Shown here: positions 21,590 through 31,060 of the stretch, piece by piece
Numbering within the stretch: the stretch's first letter is position 1
How the letters are laid out: each line of letters opens with the position of its first letter
Assembly: GCF_024345415.1 (NCBI RefSeq)
Contig: NZ_JAGQBB010000010.1
Span: 48,653 to 112,652, forward strand
Direction: 5' to 3'
DNA: 64,000 bases
From: Synechococcus sp. Tobar12-5m-g
GTDB taxonomy: Bacteria; Cyanobacteriota; Cyanobacteriia; PCC-6307; Cyanobiaceae
The notes under the pieces: model-generated
What the model was told of the DNA's origin: nothing
The model's database searches: none
Seen by the model: the letters and a program-made list of their open reading frames with translations, nothing else
Translations under genes and position numbers: made by a program

Positions 21590-22324
21590 TTGCCGCTCGC
21601 CCCCCACCACTCCAGCCTGGTGATGCTGGCCCTGCTGTTCGGTTTCGCCGTGCTGCACAGCGGTGGCGCGGCCCTGCGTGGCTGGGGGGAGGCACGGATT
21701 GGGGCCCGGGCCTGGCGGCTGCTGTTCGCGGCTCTCAGCATTCCATCGGCCGTCGTGGTGGTCGGCTACTTCATCGCCCATCGCTACGAAGGCGTCCGGC
21801 TCTGGAACCTGCAGGGACTCCCGGGCTTGATCCCGGTGATCTGGGTGGGCACGGCGATCAGCTTCTTCTTCCTCTATCCGGCCACCTACAACCTGCTGGA
21901 GATTCCTGCCCTGCTCAAGCCCGAGCAGCGGCTCTACGCGACTGGAATCATCCGGATCAGCCGCCATCCCCAGGCGGTCGGGCAGGTGATCTGGTGCGCC
22001 ACCCATCTGCTCTGGATCGGCAGCAGTTTCATGCTGGTCACCTGCTTCGGCCTGATCGCCCACCACATGTTCGCCATCTGGCACGGGGACCGGCGCCTGG
22101 CCAGGCGGTTCGGCCCCGCCTTCGAGCAGCTGAAGGCCAACACCTCGGTGATTCCCTTCCAGGCCGTGCTCGATGGTCGCCAGACCCTGGTGATTGGCGA
22201 GTTCCTTCGGCCCTCCCAGCTGGGCATCGCCATCGCCATCGGCACGCTCTGGTGGAGCCATCGCTTCCTGGGGCTCGCCACCGCATCCTTCCTGAACGGC
22301 CCGCTGGGGCGGCTGCTCGGTTAA
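21590..22324 (+). CDS. NnrU / Z-ISO family membrane protein
   Basis: This integral membrane protein has six or so hydrophobic segments and an NnrU domain, with conserved histidines in [16 protein letters not shown] and IAHHMF. Plant Z-ISO, the 15-cis-zeta-carotene isomerase, belongs to the same family and uses heme bound by such histidines. A carotenoid role is attractive because crtP and crtB are 2-4 kb away, but this is not shown. The start is uncertain: TTG 21590, GTG 21620 or ATG 21623. Confidence 0.75.
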   Translation: MPLAPHHSSLVMLALLFGFAVLHSGGAALRGWGEARIGARAWRLLFAALSIPSAVVVVGYFIAHRYEGVRLWNLQGLPGLIPVIWVGTAISFFFLYPATYNLLEIPALLKPEQRLYATGIIRISRHPQAVGQVIWCATHLLWIGSSFMLVTCFGLIAHHMFAIWHGDRRLARRFGPAFEQLKANTSVIPFQAVLDGRQTLVIGEFLRPSQLGIAIAIGTLWWSHRFLGLATASFLNGPLGRLLG

Positions 22325-22412
22325 GGGGCGGGGCTGGCTGATCGAAGTCCCACACACAGCCCGATCCGGCCAGAAGGGCTGCCTACACTCCCTCAGAATT
22401 CCCAGAAACCGG

Positions 22413-24416
22413 ATGACCTCGGCCTCGGACCTTGCCTGGTTGATTCCGGTGCTTCCCATGCTGGGGGCGGCCCTGGTCGGTCTGGGCCTGATCAGCTTCA
22501 ACCGCACCGTGAACAGGCTGCGAAAGCCTGTTGCCATCTTCCTGATCAGCTGTGTGGGGGCTGCCGCGGTGCTCAGCTACGCCGCGCTGATCGAGCAGCT
22601 CGCCGCCCCGCCCCCCACCGAGGTGCTGTTCAACTGGGCCAGCGCCGGCAGCTTCAACCTGCAGATGGGCTTCCGGGTGGATGCTCTGGGCGCCGTGATG
22701 CTCGCCCTCGTCACCACCATCGCCCTGCTGGTGATGGTCTATTCCGACGGCTACATGGCGCACGACAAGAGCTACGTGCGCTTCTTCACCTACCTGGCCC
22801 TGTTCAGCAGTTCCATGCTGGGCCTGGTGATCAGCCCCAACCTGCTCGAGATCTACGTGTTCTGGGAGCTGGTGGGGATGTGCTCCTACCTGCTGGTGGG
22901 CTTCTGGTACGACCGCGACGGTGCCGCCAATGCCGCCCAGAAAGCGTTCGTGGTCAACCGGGTCGGGGACTTCGGCCTGCTGCTCGGCATCCTGGGTCTG
23001 TTCTGGGCCACCGGCAGCTTCGGCTTCGAGGAGATCGGCCTCCGTCTGGGTGAAGCCCTCAACAACGGCAGCGTGTCTCACCCGGCGGCGGTGATCCTCT
23101 GCCTGCTCGTGTTCATGGGACCGATGGCCAAGTCGGCGCAGTTCCCTTTGCATGTGTGGCTTCCCGATGCCATGGAGGGCCCCACCCCCATCTCCGCCCT
23201 CATCCACGCAGCCACGATGGTGGCTGCAGGGGTGTTCCTGGTGGCCCGCCTCCAGCCGATCTACATCCAGTTCGATGAAGTTCAGGCCTTCATTGCGGTG
23301 ATCGGTACGGTCACCTGCTTCCTGGGGGCGAGCATCGCCCTCACCCAGATGGATCTGAAGAAGGGCCTGGCCTACAGCACCGTTTCCCAGCTGGGTTACA
23401 TGGTGCTGGCCATGGGTTGCGGCGCCCCGGTCGCAGGCATGTTCCACCTGGTCACCCACGCCTTCTTCAAGGCGATGCTGTTCCTCTGCTCCGGCTCGGT
23501 GATCCACGCCATGGAGGAGGTGGTGGGCCACGAGCCCGTGCTCGCCCAGGACATGCGGCTGATGGGGGGACTCAGACGCTTCATGCCGGTCACGGCGATC
23601 ACCTTTCTGATCGGCTGCGTGGCGATCAGCGGCATCCCTCCCCTGGCGGGCTTCTGGAGCAAGGACGAGATCCTCGGCCAGGCCTTCAACGCCTTTCCCC
23701 TGCTCTGGGCCGTCGGCTTCCTCACCGCCGGCATGACGGCCTTCTACATGTTCCGGCTCTACTTCCTCACCTTCGAAGGTCCCTTCCGCGGCAGCGATGT
23801 TGCCCTGCAGGCCCGCCTGCTTGCCGCCGCCGGCAAAGGAGCTGCCGAGCCTGAGGGCCATGGGGAGCACGCCAGCCAGCCCCACGAATCCGGCTGGCAG
23901 ATGGCAGCCCCCCTGGCGATCCTGGCGGTGCCATCGGTGCTGATCGGACTGCTGGGAACCCCCTGGCACAGCCGTTTCGCCGGCCTGCTCGATCCCCACG
24001 AAGCCGCCGAGATGGCCGAGCAGTTCAGCTGGGCGGGCTTCCTGCCCCTGGCCGGCGCTTCGGTAGCCATCTCCATCAGCGGCATCACGGTGGCGGTGCT
24101 GGCCTACGCGCTCCACAAGCTCGATCTGGCCACGGCCGTGGCATCCCGCTTCCCCAGCATCAACGCCTTCCTGGCCAACAAGTGGTATCTCGATGCGATC
24201 AACGAGCGGATCTTCGTGCAGGGCAGCCGCAAGCTGGCCCGCCAGGTGCTCGAGGTCGACGCCAAGGTGGTCGATGGGGTGGTCAACCTCACCGGCCTGC
24301 TCACCCTCGGCAGTGGTGAGGGCCTCAAGTACTTCGAGACGGGCCGGGCCCAGTTCTATGCCCTGATCGTGTTCGGTGGCGTGATCGCCCTGGTGGTGCT
24401 GTTCAGCAGCTTCTGA
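22413..24416 (+). CDS. ndhF: NAD(P)H-quinone oxidoreductase subunit 5 (NdhF)
   Basis: The 667-residue antiporter-like membrane subunit is part of the proton-pumping arm of NDH-1. The N-terminal DUF/NuoL domain and the antiporter core (LVGMCSYLLVGFW, HVWLPDAMEGPTPISALIHAATMV) are intact, followed by the long C-terminal helix region. It pairs with the next gene, ndhD; the pairing of an NdhF1/NdhD1-type couple implies the respiratory/cyclic-flow NDH-1L form rather than the CO2-uptake form, but paralogue type is inferred. Confidence 0.93.
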   Translation: MTSASDLAWLIPVLPMLGAALVGLGLISFNRTVNRLRKPVAIFLISCVGAAAVLSYAALIEQLAAPPPTEVLFNWASAGSFNLQMGFRVDALGAVMLALVTTIALLVMVYSDGYMAHDKSYVRFFTYLALFSSSMLGLVISPNLLEIYVFWELVGMCSYLLVGFWYDRDGAANAAQKAFVVNRVGDFGLLLGILGLFWATGSFGFEEIGLRLGEALNNGSVSHPAAVILCLLVFMGPMAKSAQFPLHVWLPDAMEGPTPISALIHAATMVAAGVFLVARLQPIYIQFDEVQAFIAVIGTVTCFLGASIALTQMDLKKGLAYSTVSQLGYMVLAMGCGAPVAGMFHLVTHAFFKAMLFLCSGSVIHAMEEVVGHEPVLAQDMRLMGGLRRFMPVTAITFLIGCVAISGIPPLAGFWSKDEILGQAFNAFPLLWAVGFLTAGMTAFYMFRLYFLTFEGPFRGSDVALQARLLAAAGKGAAEPEGHGEHASQPHESGWQMAAPLAILAVPSVLIGLLGTPWHSRFAGLLDPHEAAEMAEQFSWAGFLPLAGASVAISISGITVAVLAYALHKLDLATAVASRFPSINAFLANKWYLDAINERIFVQGSRKLARQVLEVDAKVVDGVVNLTGLLTLGSGEGLKYFETGRAQFYALIVFGGVIALVVLFSSF

Positions 24417-24446
24417 ACCCAAACCTCCATCACCCAAACCTCCACT

Positions 24447-26195
24447 GTGTGTGTCATCCCTTATCTGGGGAGCTCTGGCTCGGTGGCCATTTCTACACTC
24501 CGGCCAGAACTGCTTGCCTGCCCTGTGCCGCTCGATTTCGCCGTTGTTCAGGGTCCCCTTGAGGTCCTGGGCACCGACCACGCCTGGGCCTTCCCCTGGC
24601 TGAGCGTCTCGATCCTCTTTCCGATCGTTGCAGCGCTGCTGATTCCGTTCATCCCTGATCCGGGCAACGGCAAGACGATTCGCTGGTACGCCCTCGGGGT
24701 GGCCCTGGTCACCTTTCTGGTCACCGTGGGGGCCTATCTGAATGGTTACGACCCTTCCGTGGCCGGTCTGCAGCTGATCGAGCGGGTGGAGTGGTTGCCG
24801 GACCTGGGCCTGGCCTGGTCGGTGGGGGCCGATGGCCTCTCGATGCCGCTGATCCTGCTCACCAGCTTCATCACGGCCCTGGCGGTGCTGGCCGCCTGGC
24901 CGGTCACCTTCAAACCGCGGCTCTTCTTCTTCCTGATCCTGGCCATGGACGGCGGCCAGATTGCCGTGTTCGCCGTGCAGGACATGTTGCTGTTCTTCCT
25001 GGCCTGGGAGCTGGAACTGCTGCCCGTTTACCTGCTGCTGGCCATCTGGGGAGCGAAGAAGCGTCAGTACGCCGCCACCAAGTTCATCCTCTACACCGCC
25101 GGCGGCTCGGTGTTCATCCTGTTGGCCGCCCTGGCCATGGGCTTCTTCGGGGGCGGAACGCCGAACTTCGAATTCACTGTCCTGGCGGCCAAGGAGTTCC
25201 CCGCTCGCTTCCAGCTGATCGCCTACGCCGGACTGTTGATCGCCTTCGGGGTGAAGTTGCCGATCGTGCCGTTGCACACCTGGCTGCCGGACGCCCACGG
25301 GGAGGCCACGGCGCCGGTGCACATGTTGCTGGCCGGCATTTTGCTCAAGATGGGTGGCTACGCCCTGCTGCGCTTCAACGTGCAGCTGCTGCCCGAGGCC
25401 CACGCCCAGTTCGCGCCGTTGCTGGTGGTGCTGGGGGTGGTGAACATCATCTACGCCGCGCTCACCTCGTTCGCCCAGCGCAACCTCAAGCGCAAGATCG
25501 CCTACAGCTCGATCAGCCACATGGGCTTCGTGCTGATTGGCATCGGCAGCTTCAGCGCCCTCGGCACCAGCGGCGCCATGCTCCAGATGGTGAGCCATGG
25601 TCTGATCGGTGCCAGCCTCTTCTTCTTGGTGGGCGCCACCTACGACCGCACCCACACCCTGCAGCTCGATGAGATGGGCGGCGTGGGCCAGAAAATGCGC
25701 AAGATGTTCGCCCTCTGGACGATCTGCTCGCTGGCTTCGTTGGCCTTGCCCGGCATGAGCGGCTTCGTCTCGGAGTTGATGGTGTTCGTGGGCTTCGTCA
25801 ACAGCGAGGCCTATTCGCTCAGCTTCCGGATTGTGATGGCGGCCCTGGCGGCTGTGGGGGTGATCCTCACGCCGATCTATCTGCTTTCGATGTTGCGGGA
25901 GATCTTCTTCGGCAAGGAGAACCCCGAGCTCGCCTCCCACAACGAACTGGTGGATGCCGAACCCCGCGAGATCTACGTGATCTCCTGCCTGCTGGTGCCG
26001 ATCATCGGCATCGGCCTTTACCCCCGCCTGGTGACCGACAGCTACCGGGCCTCGATCGAGGCCCTGGTGCTGCGGGAGGACGCGGCCATGGCCCGGGTGC
26101 TCGGACCGGCGCCCAGCGGCCTGATCCGCGGCTCCCAGACCCAGCCCGTCAGCTGGATGCCGTCGGCCCTTCTGCAGGCTCCGTCCGTCGGCTGA
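24447..26195 (+). CDS. ndhD: NAD(P)H-quinone oxidoreductase subunit 4 (NdhD)
   Basis: NdhD is another antiporter-like proton-pumping subunit of NDH-1. The protein shows 13-14 hydrophobic segments, the [15 protein letters not shown] block and [17 protein letters not shown]. The longest frame starts with GTG at 24447 (582 residues); a second GTG at 24525 would remove 26 residues that show no family similarity, so the start is unsettled. It lies 30 bases after ndhF. Confidence 0.92.
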   Translation: MCVIPYLGSSGSVAISTLRPELLACPVPLDFAVVQGPLEVLGTDHAWAFPWLSVSILFPIVAALLIPFIPDPGNGKTIRWYALGVALVTFLVTVGAYLNGYDPSVAGLQLIERVEWLPDLGLAWSVGADGLSMPLILLTSFITALAVLAAWPVTFKPRLFFFLILAMDGGQIAVFAVQDMLLFFLAWELELLPVYLLLAIWGAKKRQYAATKFILYTAGGSVFILLAALAMGFFGGGTPNFEFTVLAAKEFPARFQLIAYAGLLIAFGVKLPIVPLHTWLPDAHGEATAPVHMLLAGILLKMGGYALLRFNVQLLPEAHAQFAPLLVVLGVVNIIYAALTSFAQRNLKRKIAYSSISHMGFVLIGIGSFSALGTSGAMLQMVSHGLIGASLFFLVGATYDRTHTLQLDEMGGVGQKMRKMFALWTICSLASLALPGMSGFVSELMVFVGFVNSEAYSLSFRIVMAALAAVGVILTPIYLLSMLREIFFGKENPELASHNELVDAEPREIYVISCLLVPIIGIGLYPRLVTDSYRASIEALVLREDAAMARVLGPAPSGLIRGSQTQPVSWMPSALLQAPSVG

Positions 26196-26316
26196 TCAGG
26201 CTGCTGCTTCTGGCTGCTTCCCGTTACAAAACCCTGCGGTTGCTCTTGCTTGTCCCCCAAGCCGGGCCGCCCTGACTACGCTCCCTGCCACGATCCAAAC
26301 CCAGCTGAATCGAGTC

Positions 26317-26688
26317 ATGCGACAGCTGAATTTTCTGTTGATCTTCAGCTTCGGACTGGCCACGGTCATGTTCACCCTGGAGAACACGGCCGCCACCACC
26401 GTCCACTTCCTGCCCGGTGTCAGCACCACCCTCCCCCTGGCGGCGATGTTGCTGGTCGTGGGCGGCATCGGCGCCACGGCGGCCTGGGTCTTCGCCGTCT
26501 GGACCGGAGTGGTGAAGAAGGTGGAGGTCGTGCGCAGCCAGGGGGATCGGGAGGCCCAGCAAGTGCGGATCAGTGAACTTGAAGCGGACATCCAGCGTTA
26601 TCGGGCCACAGTGGATGCCCAGCTCGGCCTGCTGCCGGCGGCAGGCGAGAGTTCGGCGCCCTCGCCGCCATCGCCCACTCCCGACTGA
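26317..26688 (+). CDS. LapA-domain (DUF1049-like) membrane protein
   Basis: The 123-residue protein has two hydrophobic segments (about 5-20 and 42-66) separated by a short TVHFLPG loop, followed by a charged helix and a Ser/Pro tail. This is the layout of LapA-domain proteins (LptM/LapA-like envelope factors in other bacteria). Its role in cyanobacteria is unknown. It lies between ndhD and scpA, all on the plus strand. Confidence 0.7.
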   Translation: MRQLNFLLIFSFGLATVMFTLENTAATTVHFLPGVSTTLPLAAMLLVVGGIGATAAWVFAVWTGVVKKVEVVRSQGDREAQQVRISELEADIQRYRATVDAQLGLLPAAGESSAPSPPSPTPD

Positions 26689-26755
26689 CGGCGGCCGCCC
26701 CCAACTGGCTGGCGAGCCGTAAAGCGGGTACGTTGCGGCCAGTGAGGCGGGGAGA

Positions 26756-27664
26756 GTGGCAGAAGCGGGCGCCAGGCTGGCCATTCGCCTGCTCCAGGAC
26801 GCGGCCGAACGGGGGGAACTCGATCCCTGGGACGTGGATGTGATCGCCGTGGTCGACGGCTTCCTTGACCAACTCCGCCAACGCATCGAAGTTCCCCGGC
26901 TGATCGCTTCGCTGCAGGCCGGCCGTGGCGGCAGCTACGAACAGGACCTGGCCGCCTCCAGCGAAGCCTTCCTGGCCGCCTCGGTGCTGGTCGGGCTGAA
27001 AGCGGAGGTGCTGGAACGCCAGACCTTCCCCCCACCGCCTTTGATCGAGGACCCCTTCGGCTGCGATGCCGACGACGAAGGCGACTGGGGCGGCTCGGCC
27101 TACGTCCTGCCCAGGAGGCCGGAGCGACACCTCTGGCGTCGCCCGGTGGCTCCACCGCCCCTGCAACGGCCGGTCAGCCTGGGCGAATTGATCCGCCAGT
27201 TGGAGGACATCGCCGAGCGGCTGGAGCAGGATGGAAGCCGCAGCCGCCCATCGCGCCGTAACCGGCCCTACAGCGAGCGCGCCGCCATCGAGCAGGTGGC
27301 CGCCCTGGCCCATCGGGAAAAACTGCCCGAAACCACGGCGGCCCTCAGCCTGTTTCTGCAGCAGTGGCCCCCGGCGCTGGAGTGGGCGAACTTCGAGGAC
27401 CTGGTGGAAGCCTGGGAAAAATCGGCACCCGGAGATCTCGATTGCGATCGGGTGGGGGTCTTCTGGGCCCTGCTGTTCCTCTGCTCCCAGGGCCGACTCG
27501 ATCTACGGCAGGACGGCGGGTTGTTCGGCCCGCTCCACCTCAAACGCCTCCACGGCCTCCACCTGGAAGGCGTGCTTCGGGACACCAACCCCGTACAGAT
27601 GCTGAAAAGCCAACCGGCCCAGGGGCCAGCTTCCTCGCCGGCTCGCCAACGCCTGGCGGCCTGA
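26756..27664 (+). CDS. scpA: Segregation and condensation protein A
   Basis: ScpA is the kleisin that links SMC and ScpB in chromosome condensation. The N-terminal block GARLAIRLLQDAAERGELDPWDVDV and the LVGLKAEVL segment are typical, and the C-terminal winged helix contains FWALLFLCSQGRLDLRQ. The GTG start at 26756 gives 302 residues. No scpB gene is visible in the window. Confidence 0.88.
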   Translation: MAEAGARLAIRLLQDAAERGELDPWDVDVIAVVDGFLDQLRQRIEVPRLIASLQAGRGGSYEQDLAASSEAFLAASVLVGLKAEVLERQTFPPPPLIEDPFGCDADDEGDWGGSAYVLPRRPERHLWRRPVAPPPLQRPVSLGELIRQLEDIAERLEQDGSRSRPSRRNRPYSERAAIEQVAALAHREKLPETTAALSLFLQQWPPALEWANFEDLVEAWEKSAPGDLDCDRVGVFWALLFLCSQGRLDLRQDGGLFGPLHLKRLHGLHLEGVLRDTNPVQMLKSQPAQGPASSPARQRLAA

Positions 27665-27715
27665 CATTCTTTCTTAAGATAGTGCCTTGAACCGAATCAC
27701 AGCAGGCTGGCGCCC

Positions 27716-28900
27716 ATGAAGGCGATGATCCTCGCGGCAGGGAAAGGGACTCGTGTGCGGCCGATCACGCACACAATCCCCAAGCCGATGATCCCCATCC
27801 TGCAGAAACCGGTCATGGAGTTTCTGCTCGAGCTGCTTCGGCAGCATGGCTTCAATGAGGTGATGGTGAATGTGTCGCACCTAGCCGAGGAAATCGAGAA
27901 CTATTTTCGTGATGGGCAACGCTTTGGTGTCGAGATTGCCTACAGCTTCGAAGGACGGGTTGAAGATGGTGAACTGATCGGCGAAGCGCTGGGTTCTGCC
28001 GGAGGAATCAAGAAAATTCAATCCTTTCAGCGCTTCTTTGACGACACCTTTGTGGTGCTCTGCGGGGATGCCCTGATCGATCTCGATCTCACCGAGGCCG
28101 TCCGGCGCCACAAGGAGAAAGGTGCGGTGGCCAGCCTGGTCACCAAACGGGTTCCGAAGGACCAGGTCAGCAGCTATGGCGTCGTCGTCACCGATGAAGA
28201 CTCCAGGGTGGTGACCTTCCAGGAGAAACCCGCTGTGGAGGATGCCGCCAGCGACATGATCAACACCGGTATCTACATCTTCGAACCGGAAGTTCTCGAT
28301 CACATTCCCGATGGCGTTCCCTTCGACATCGGCGCCGATCTCTTCCCGAGATTGGCTGCAGCTGGTGCACCCTTCTATGCCCTGCCGATGGATTTTGAAT
28401 GGGTGGACATCGGAAAGGTTCCCGATTACTGGCAGGCGATCCGCAGTGTGCTTCTGGGTGATGTCCGCCAGGTGCAGATTCCTGGCCGCCAGGTCCGCCC
28501 CGGCGTCTACGTCGGCCTCAATGTGGCGGCGGACTGGGATCAGATCGACATCCGTGGTCCGGTCTATGTGGGAGGCATGAGCCGAATCGAACCCGGCGTC
28601 ACGATCATCGGGCCGGCCATGATTGGTCCCAGCTGCCACATCTGCGAGGGGGCAACGATTGATAACTCGATCATCTTCGAATACTCCCGCATCGGCGCCG
28701 GTGTGCGCCTCGTCGAGAAGCTGGTGTTCGGCCGCTACTGCGTGGATCGCAACGGCGACCATTTCGATCTACAGGAAGCCGCCCTCGACTGGTTGATCAC
28801 CGATGTGCGCCGCCAGGATGTGGCCCAGCCCTCACCCCATCAGAAAGCACTGGCCCAGCTGCTGGGCTCCGATTTCAGCCTGAGCAAGGGCGGATCCTGA
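27716..28900 (+). CDS. NDP-sugar pyrophosphorylase (mannose/glucose-1-phosphate nucleotidyltransferase-like)
   Basis: The 394-residue enzyme transfers a nucleotide to a sugar phosphate for glycan synthesis. The N-terminal motif AAGKGTRVRPITHTIPKPM binds the nucleotide, and GDALIDLDL carries the metal-binding aspartates. After about residue 255 the protein runs into a left-handed beta-helix region (hexapeptide-like, IGPAMIGPSCHI). Substrate choice (GTP-mannose or UDP/dTDP-glucose) is not readable. It is convergent with metF, three bases apart. Its GC content is somewhat lower than that of its neighbours. Confidence 0.85.
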   Translation: MKAMILAAGKGTRVRPITHTIPKPMIPILQKPVMEFLLELLRQHGFNEVMVNVSHLAEEIENYFRDGQRFGVEIAYSFEGRVEDGELIGEALGSAGGIKKIQSFQRFFDDTFVVLCGDALIDLDLTEAVRRHKEKGAVASLVTKRVPKDQVSSYGVVVTDEDSRVVTFQEKPAVEDAASDMINTGIYIFEPEVLDHIPDGVPFDIGADLFPRLAAAGAPFYALPMDFEWVDIGKVPDYWQAIRSVLLGDVRQVQIPGRQVRPGVYVGLNVAADWDQIDIRGPVYVGGMSRIEPGVTIIGPAMIGPSCHICEGATIDNSIIFEYSRIGAGVRLVEKLVFGRYCVDRNGDHFDLQEAALDWLITDVRRQDVAQPSPHQKALAQLLGSDFSLSKGGS

Positions 28901-28903
28901 GCC

Positions 28904-29818
28904 CTAGGAGGCGAGCTGCACGGGGGGAATCCCCGCCTGCTCAAGAATCAACGGGATCCGCTCCTCCGCCTTGACCGCCATCAGGTGGACACCTTGGGCA
29001 ATCCCTGCATAGGTTTCGACTTGCTCAGCCGCGATCCTGATCCCTTCCGCCGCCGGGTCGGCCGCCGCCGCGAGGCGATCGATCAGGGCCTGGGGAATCA
29101 GCGCCCCCGGCACCACCTTGTTCACGAAGGCCGCATTACGCGCCGACTTGAGCAGAAACACACCGGCCAGAACCGGCAAATCCAGTGGTGCGGCGATCTC
29201 CTCGCAAAAGCGCCGCAGGGCGGCCGTGTTCATCACCATCTGGGTCTGGATGAACCGGGCACCGGCGGCATGCTTGCGGCGAACCCGCGCCTGCAGCCCA
29301 CTCCAACTGGGGGACTGGGGATCGGCGGCCGCTCCGATGAACAGGGCTGTGGGGCCATCGGGGAGGGCCCCTTGAACCGGGTCGTTCCCGGCATTGAAGT
29401 GGCTGACCATCTGCAGCAGCCGGACCGACTCCAGTTCGTTCACGGGCCTGGCGTCGGGCTGGTCACCGGCCCGCACGGGGTCGCCCGTGAGGCAGAGCAG
29501 GTTGGGGATTCCCAGGGCGTGGGCACCGAGCAGCTCCGCCTGCAGGGCGATCCGGTTGCGGTCGCGGCAGGAGAGTTGCAGCACGGGCTCCAGGCCGATG
29601 TCGAGAAGGAGACGGCAGAGCGCCAGGCTGCTCATCCGCATCACGGCCCGGCTGCCATCGGTGACGTTGACGGCGTGGACCAGTCCCTTCAAGGTGGATG
29701 CCGCCGCCAGGGTGCGGCTCGGATCTCCCCCTCGCGGTGGTGTGACTTCTGCGGTCAGGGCGAACCGTCGATGGGCGAGGGCCTGTTGCAGCAGCAAGAT
29801 GAAGTGGATCGGCGGCAC
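28904..29818 (-). CDS. metF: 5,10-methylenetetrahydrofolate reductase
   Basis: This FAD enzyme reduces methylene-THF to methyl-THF for methionine synthesis. The 304-residue TIM-barrel shows FALTAEVTPPRGGDPSRTL near the start, HAVNVTDG, NLLCLTGDPV and GARFIQTQMV. The start is GTG at 29818. The divergent PedR-like gene begins 105 bases away. Confidence 0.9.
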   Translation of the reverse strand: MPPIHFILLLQQALAHRRFALTAEVTPPRGGDPSRTLAAASTLKGLVHAVNVTDGSRAVMRMSSLALCRLLLDIGLEPVLQLSCRDRNRIALQAELLGAHALGIPNLLCLTGDPVRAGDQPDARPVNELESVRLLQMVSHFNAGNDPVQGALPDGPTALFIGAAADPQSPSWSGLQARVRRKHAAGARFIQTQMVMNTAALRRFCEEIAAPLDLPVLAGVFLLKSARNAAFVNKVVPGALIPQALIDRLAAAADPAAEGIRIAAEQVETYAGIAQGVHLMAVKAEERIPLILEQAGIPPVQLAS

Positions 29819-29923
29819 CCCATCATGGGGCAGTGGCTAAGGATTGCCGCACCCCTCAAAATGGACGGGGAAAGGGCCTCCACTGCCTAGAGTGAAAAGT
29901 CAGAGGTTGGGTGGGTTTCCTTG

Positions 29924-30187
29924 ATGTCTGTACAAGATGGTCTTGACCAGCAACATTCAAATCTATCCGGGCGCGAGCTGGAGATCATTGAGCTAGTCGC
30001 CACCGGACTGACCAACCAGGACATCGCAACTCAATTGATGATCAGCAAACGCACGGTCGATAATCACGTCAGCAACATCTTCAGCAAGACAGGCGCCAAG
30101 AACAGGGTGGCTCTGCTGAACTGGGCCATGGATCACGGCAAGATCTGCCGCGATGGCTTCAACTGCTGCCATCTGCCAACCAGCTGA
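29924..30187 (+). CDS. pedR: Small LuxR-type regulator, PedR-like
   Basis: This 87-residue protein is essentially one LuxR/GerE helix-turn-helix (LSGRELEIIELVATGLTNQDIATQL, then SKRTVDNHVSNIFSKTG) with a short C-terminal tail GKICRDGFNCC. It resembles the cyanobacterial PedR family, small redox-responsive regulators that report photosynthetic electron flow through thioredoxin. The two adjacent cysteines of the tail plus Cys in KIC are candidates for redox sensing. The ATG at 29924 is preceded by an in-frame TTG. Confidence 0.8.
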   Translation: MSVQDGLDQQHSNLSGRELEIIELVATGLTNQDIATQLMISKRTVDNHVSNIFSKTGAKNRVALLNWAMDHGKICRDGFNCCHLPTS

Positions 30188-30294
30188 TTGGATGCATGCA
30201 TCGATGGCCTGAGATTGAGCTCGCCATTCATGCGCAAGCTACAACAAGTCCAATCTTCAAGGAAGCGGCACGACACCCAGCAGGTCCTTGACGT

Positions 30295-30450
30295 TTAGCT
30301 GGCTGAACTCTCCATCAGATCCTCTCCGCTGAGCCGCTCCAGGCTGTAGCCATCAGGCCTGAGCTCAAAAAGCTCGGCATAGTCCAAACAATCGGCCGTA
30401 TCCCGGCCGGTGAAGCGGAGCACACCCTGGTGGTCATAGAGGCCGATCAT
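30295..30450 (-). CDS. Conserved small hypothetical protein (51 aa)
   Basis: A 51-residue protein starting MIGLYDHQGVLRFTGRD and continuing CLDYAELFEL. The pattern GLYD-x-G-x-LRF-x-G is shared by small picocyanobacterial hypothetical proteins I recall, without known function. ATG 30450 is chosen; the frame is open ten codons further up. It follows the CYTH gene by 40 bases at the end of the ndh-nadK run. Confidence 0.5.
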   Translation of the reverse strand: MIGLYDHQGVLRFTGRDTADCLDYAELFELRPDGYSLERLSGEDLMESSAS

Positions 30451-30490
30451 GAACGGGAGCCGCCAACAACAGCGAAACAAGCACTAAACA

Positions 30491-30985
30491 TTAAGACAGC
30501 ACCTGCCGCTCCGCCGCCGTCCAGGCGCCGTAGGGATGAACCGCCAGCGCCGCGTTGCTCAACTCGCCCCGGCCCGTGATCTCGGCTCCGCACCAACTGG
30601 GCACCTCCAGGGGTTGATCAGCCCGGACGAGCTCCACCTCCGCCAGCACCAGCGGTTCGTTCCCCGCCTCGAACACATCGACAACCCAGTCACCGCCAGG
30701 AAGATCCAGGCCATGGCGGACCTTGCTGAGCTGGTGGGGAGCCAGGGCGAGCAACGCTTCGGCATCGCCGAGCGGAATCGGGTATTCGAACTCGTGCCGA
30801 GCAATCCCAGCGGCGGCGGCTTTGAGGGTGATCCAGGCCTGGCTTGTTGCGCTGATTCGCACCCGCACGGTGAATCCCGCCGCCGAAGCGGCCAGATAAC
30901 CCTGCCGCAACCTCCGCTGCCAGCGGCTGTGGGCAATCCACTCCCCTCCGTTCACCAGAAAGCGTCGCTCGATCTCCAGGCCCAT
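30491..30985 (-). CDS. CYTH-domain protein (triphosphate tunnel metalloenzyme)
   Basis: The 164-residue protein starts MGLEIERRFLV, the CYTH signature ExExK with the final lysine replaced by arginine. Charged strands such as RVRI, ITLK, HEFEYPIP and LAEVEL line the expected tunnel. Bacterial members hydrolyse tripolyphosphate or thiamine triphosphate, or make cAMP; which applies here is unknown. It lies 75 bases downstream of nadK, and this CYTH-nadK pairing suggests a shared polyphosphate or nucleotide theme. Confidence 0.8.
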   Translation of the reverse strand: MGLEIERRFLVNGGEWIAHSRWQRRLRQGYLAASAAGFTVRVRISATSQAWITLKAAAAGIARHEFEYPIPLGDAEALLALAPHQLSKVRHGLDLPGGDWVVDVFEAGNEPLVLAEVELVRADQPLEVPSWCGAEITGRGELSNAALAVHPYGAWTAAERQVLS

Positions 30986-31060
30986 CAACACTCCGAAACC
31001 ACTCCCTCCATCCTCGCCGGGCCGACCGAACGAGTCTTGGCGATCGAACCAGCCTCAAGA

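Noticed and set aside
22383..25940. A 1185-codon open frame on the minus strand
   Set aside because: It lies opposite ndhF and ndhD, which are clearly real. The product is Gln/His/Gly/Asp-rich low-complexity sequence typical of an antisense frame in high-GC DNA.
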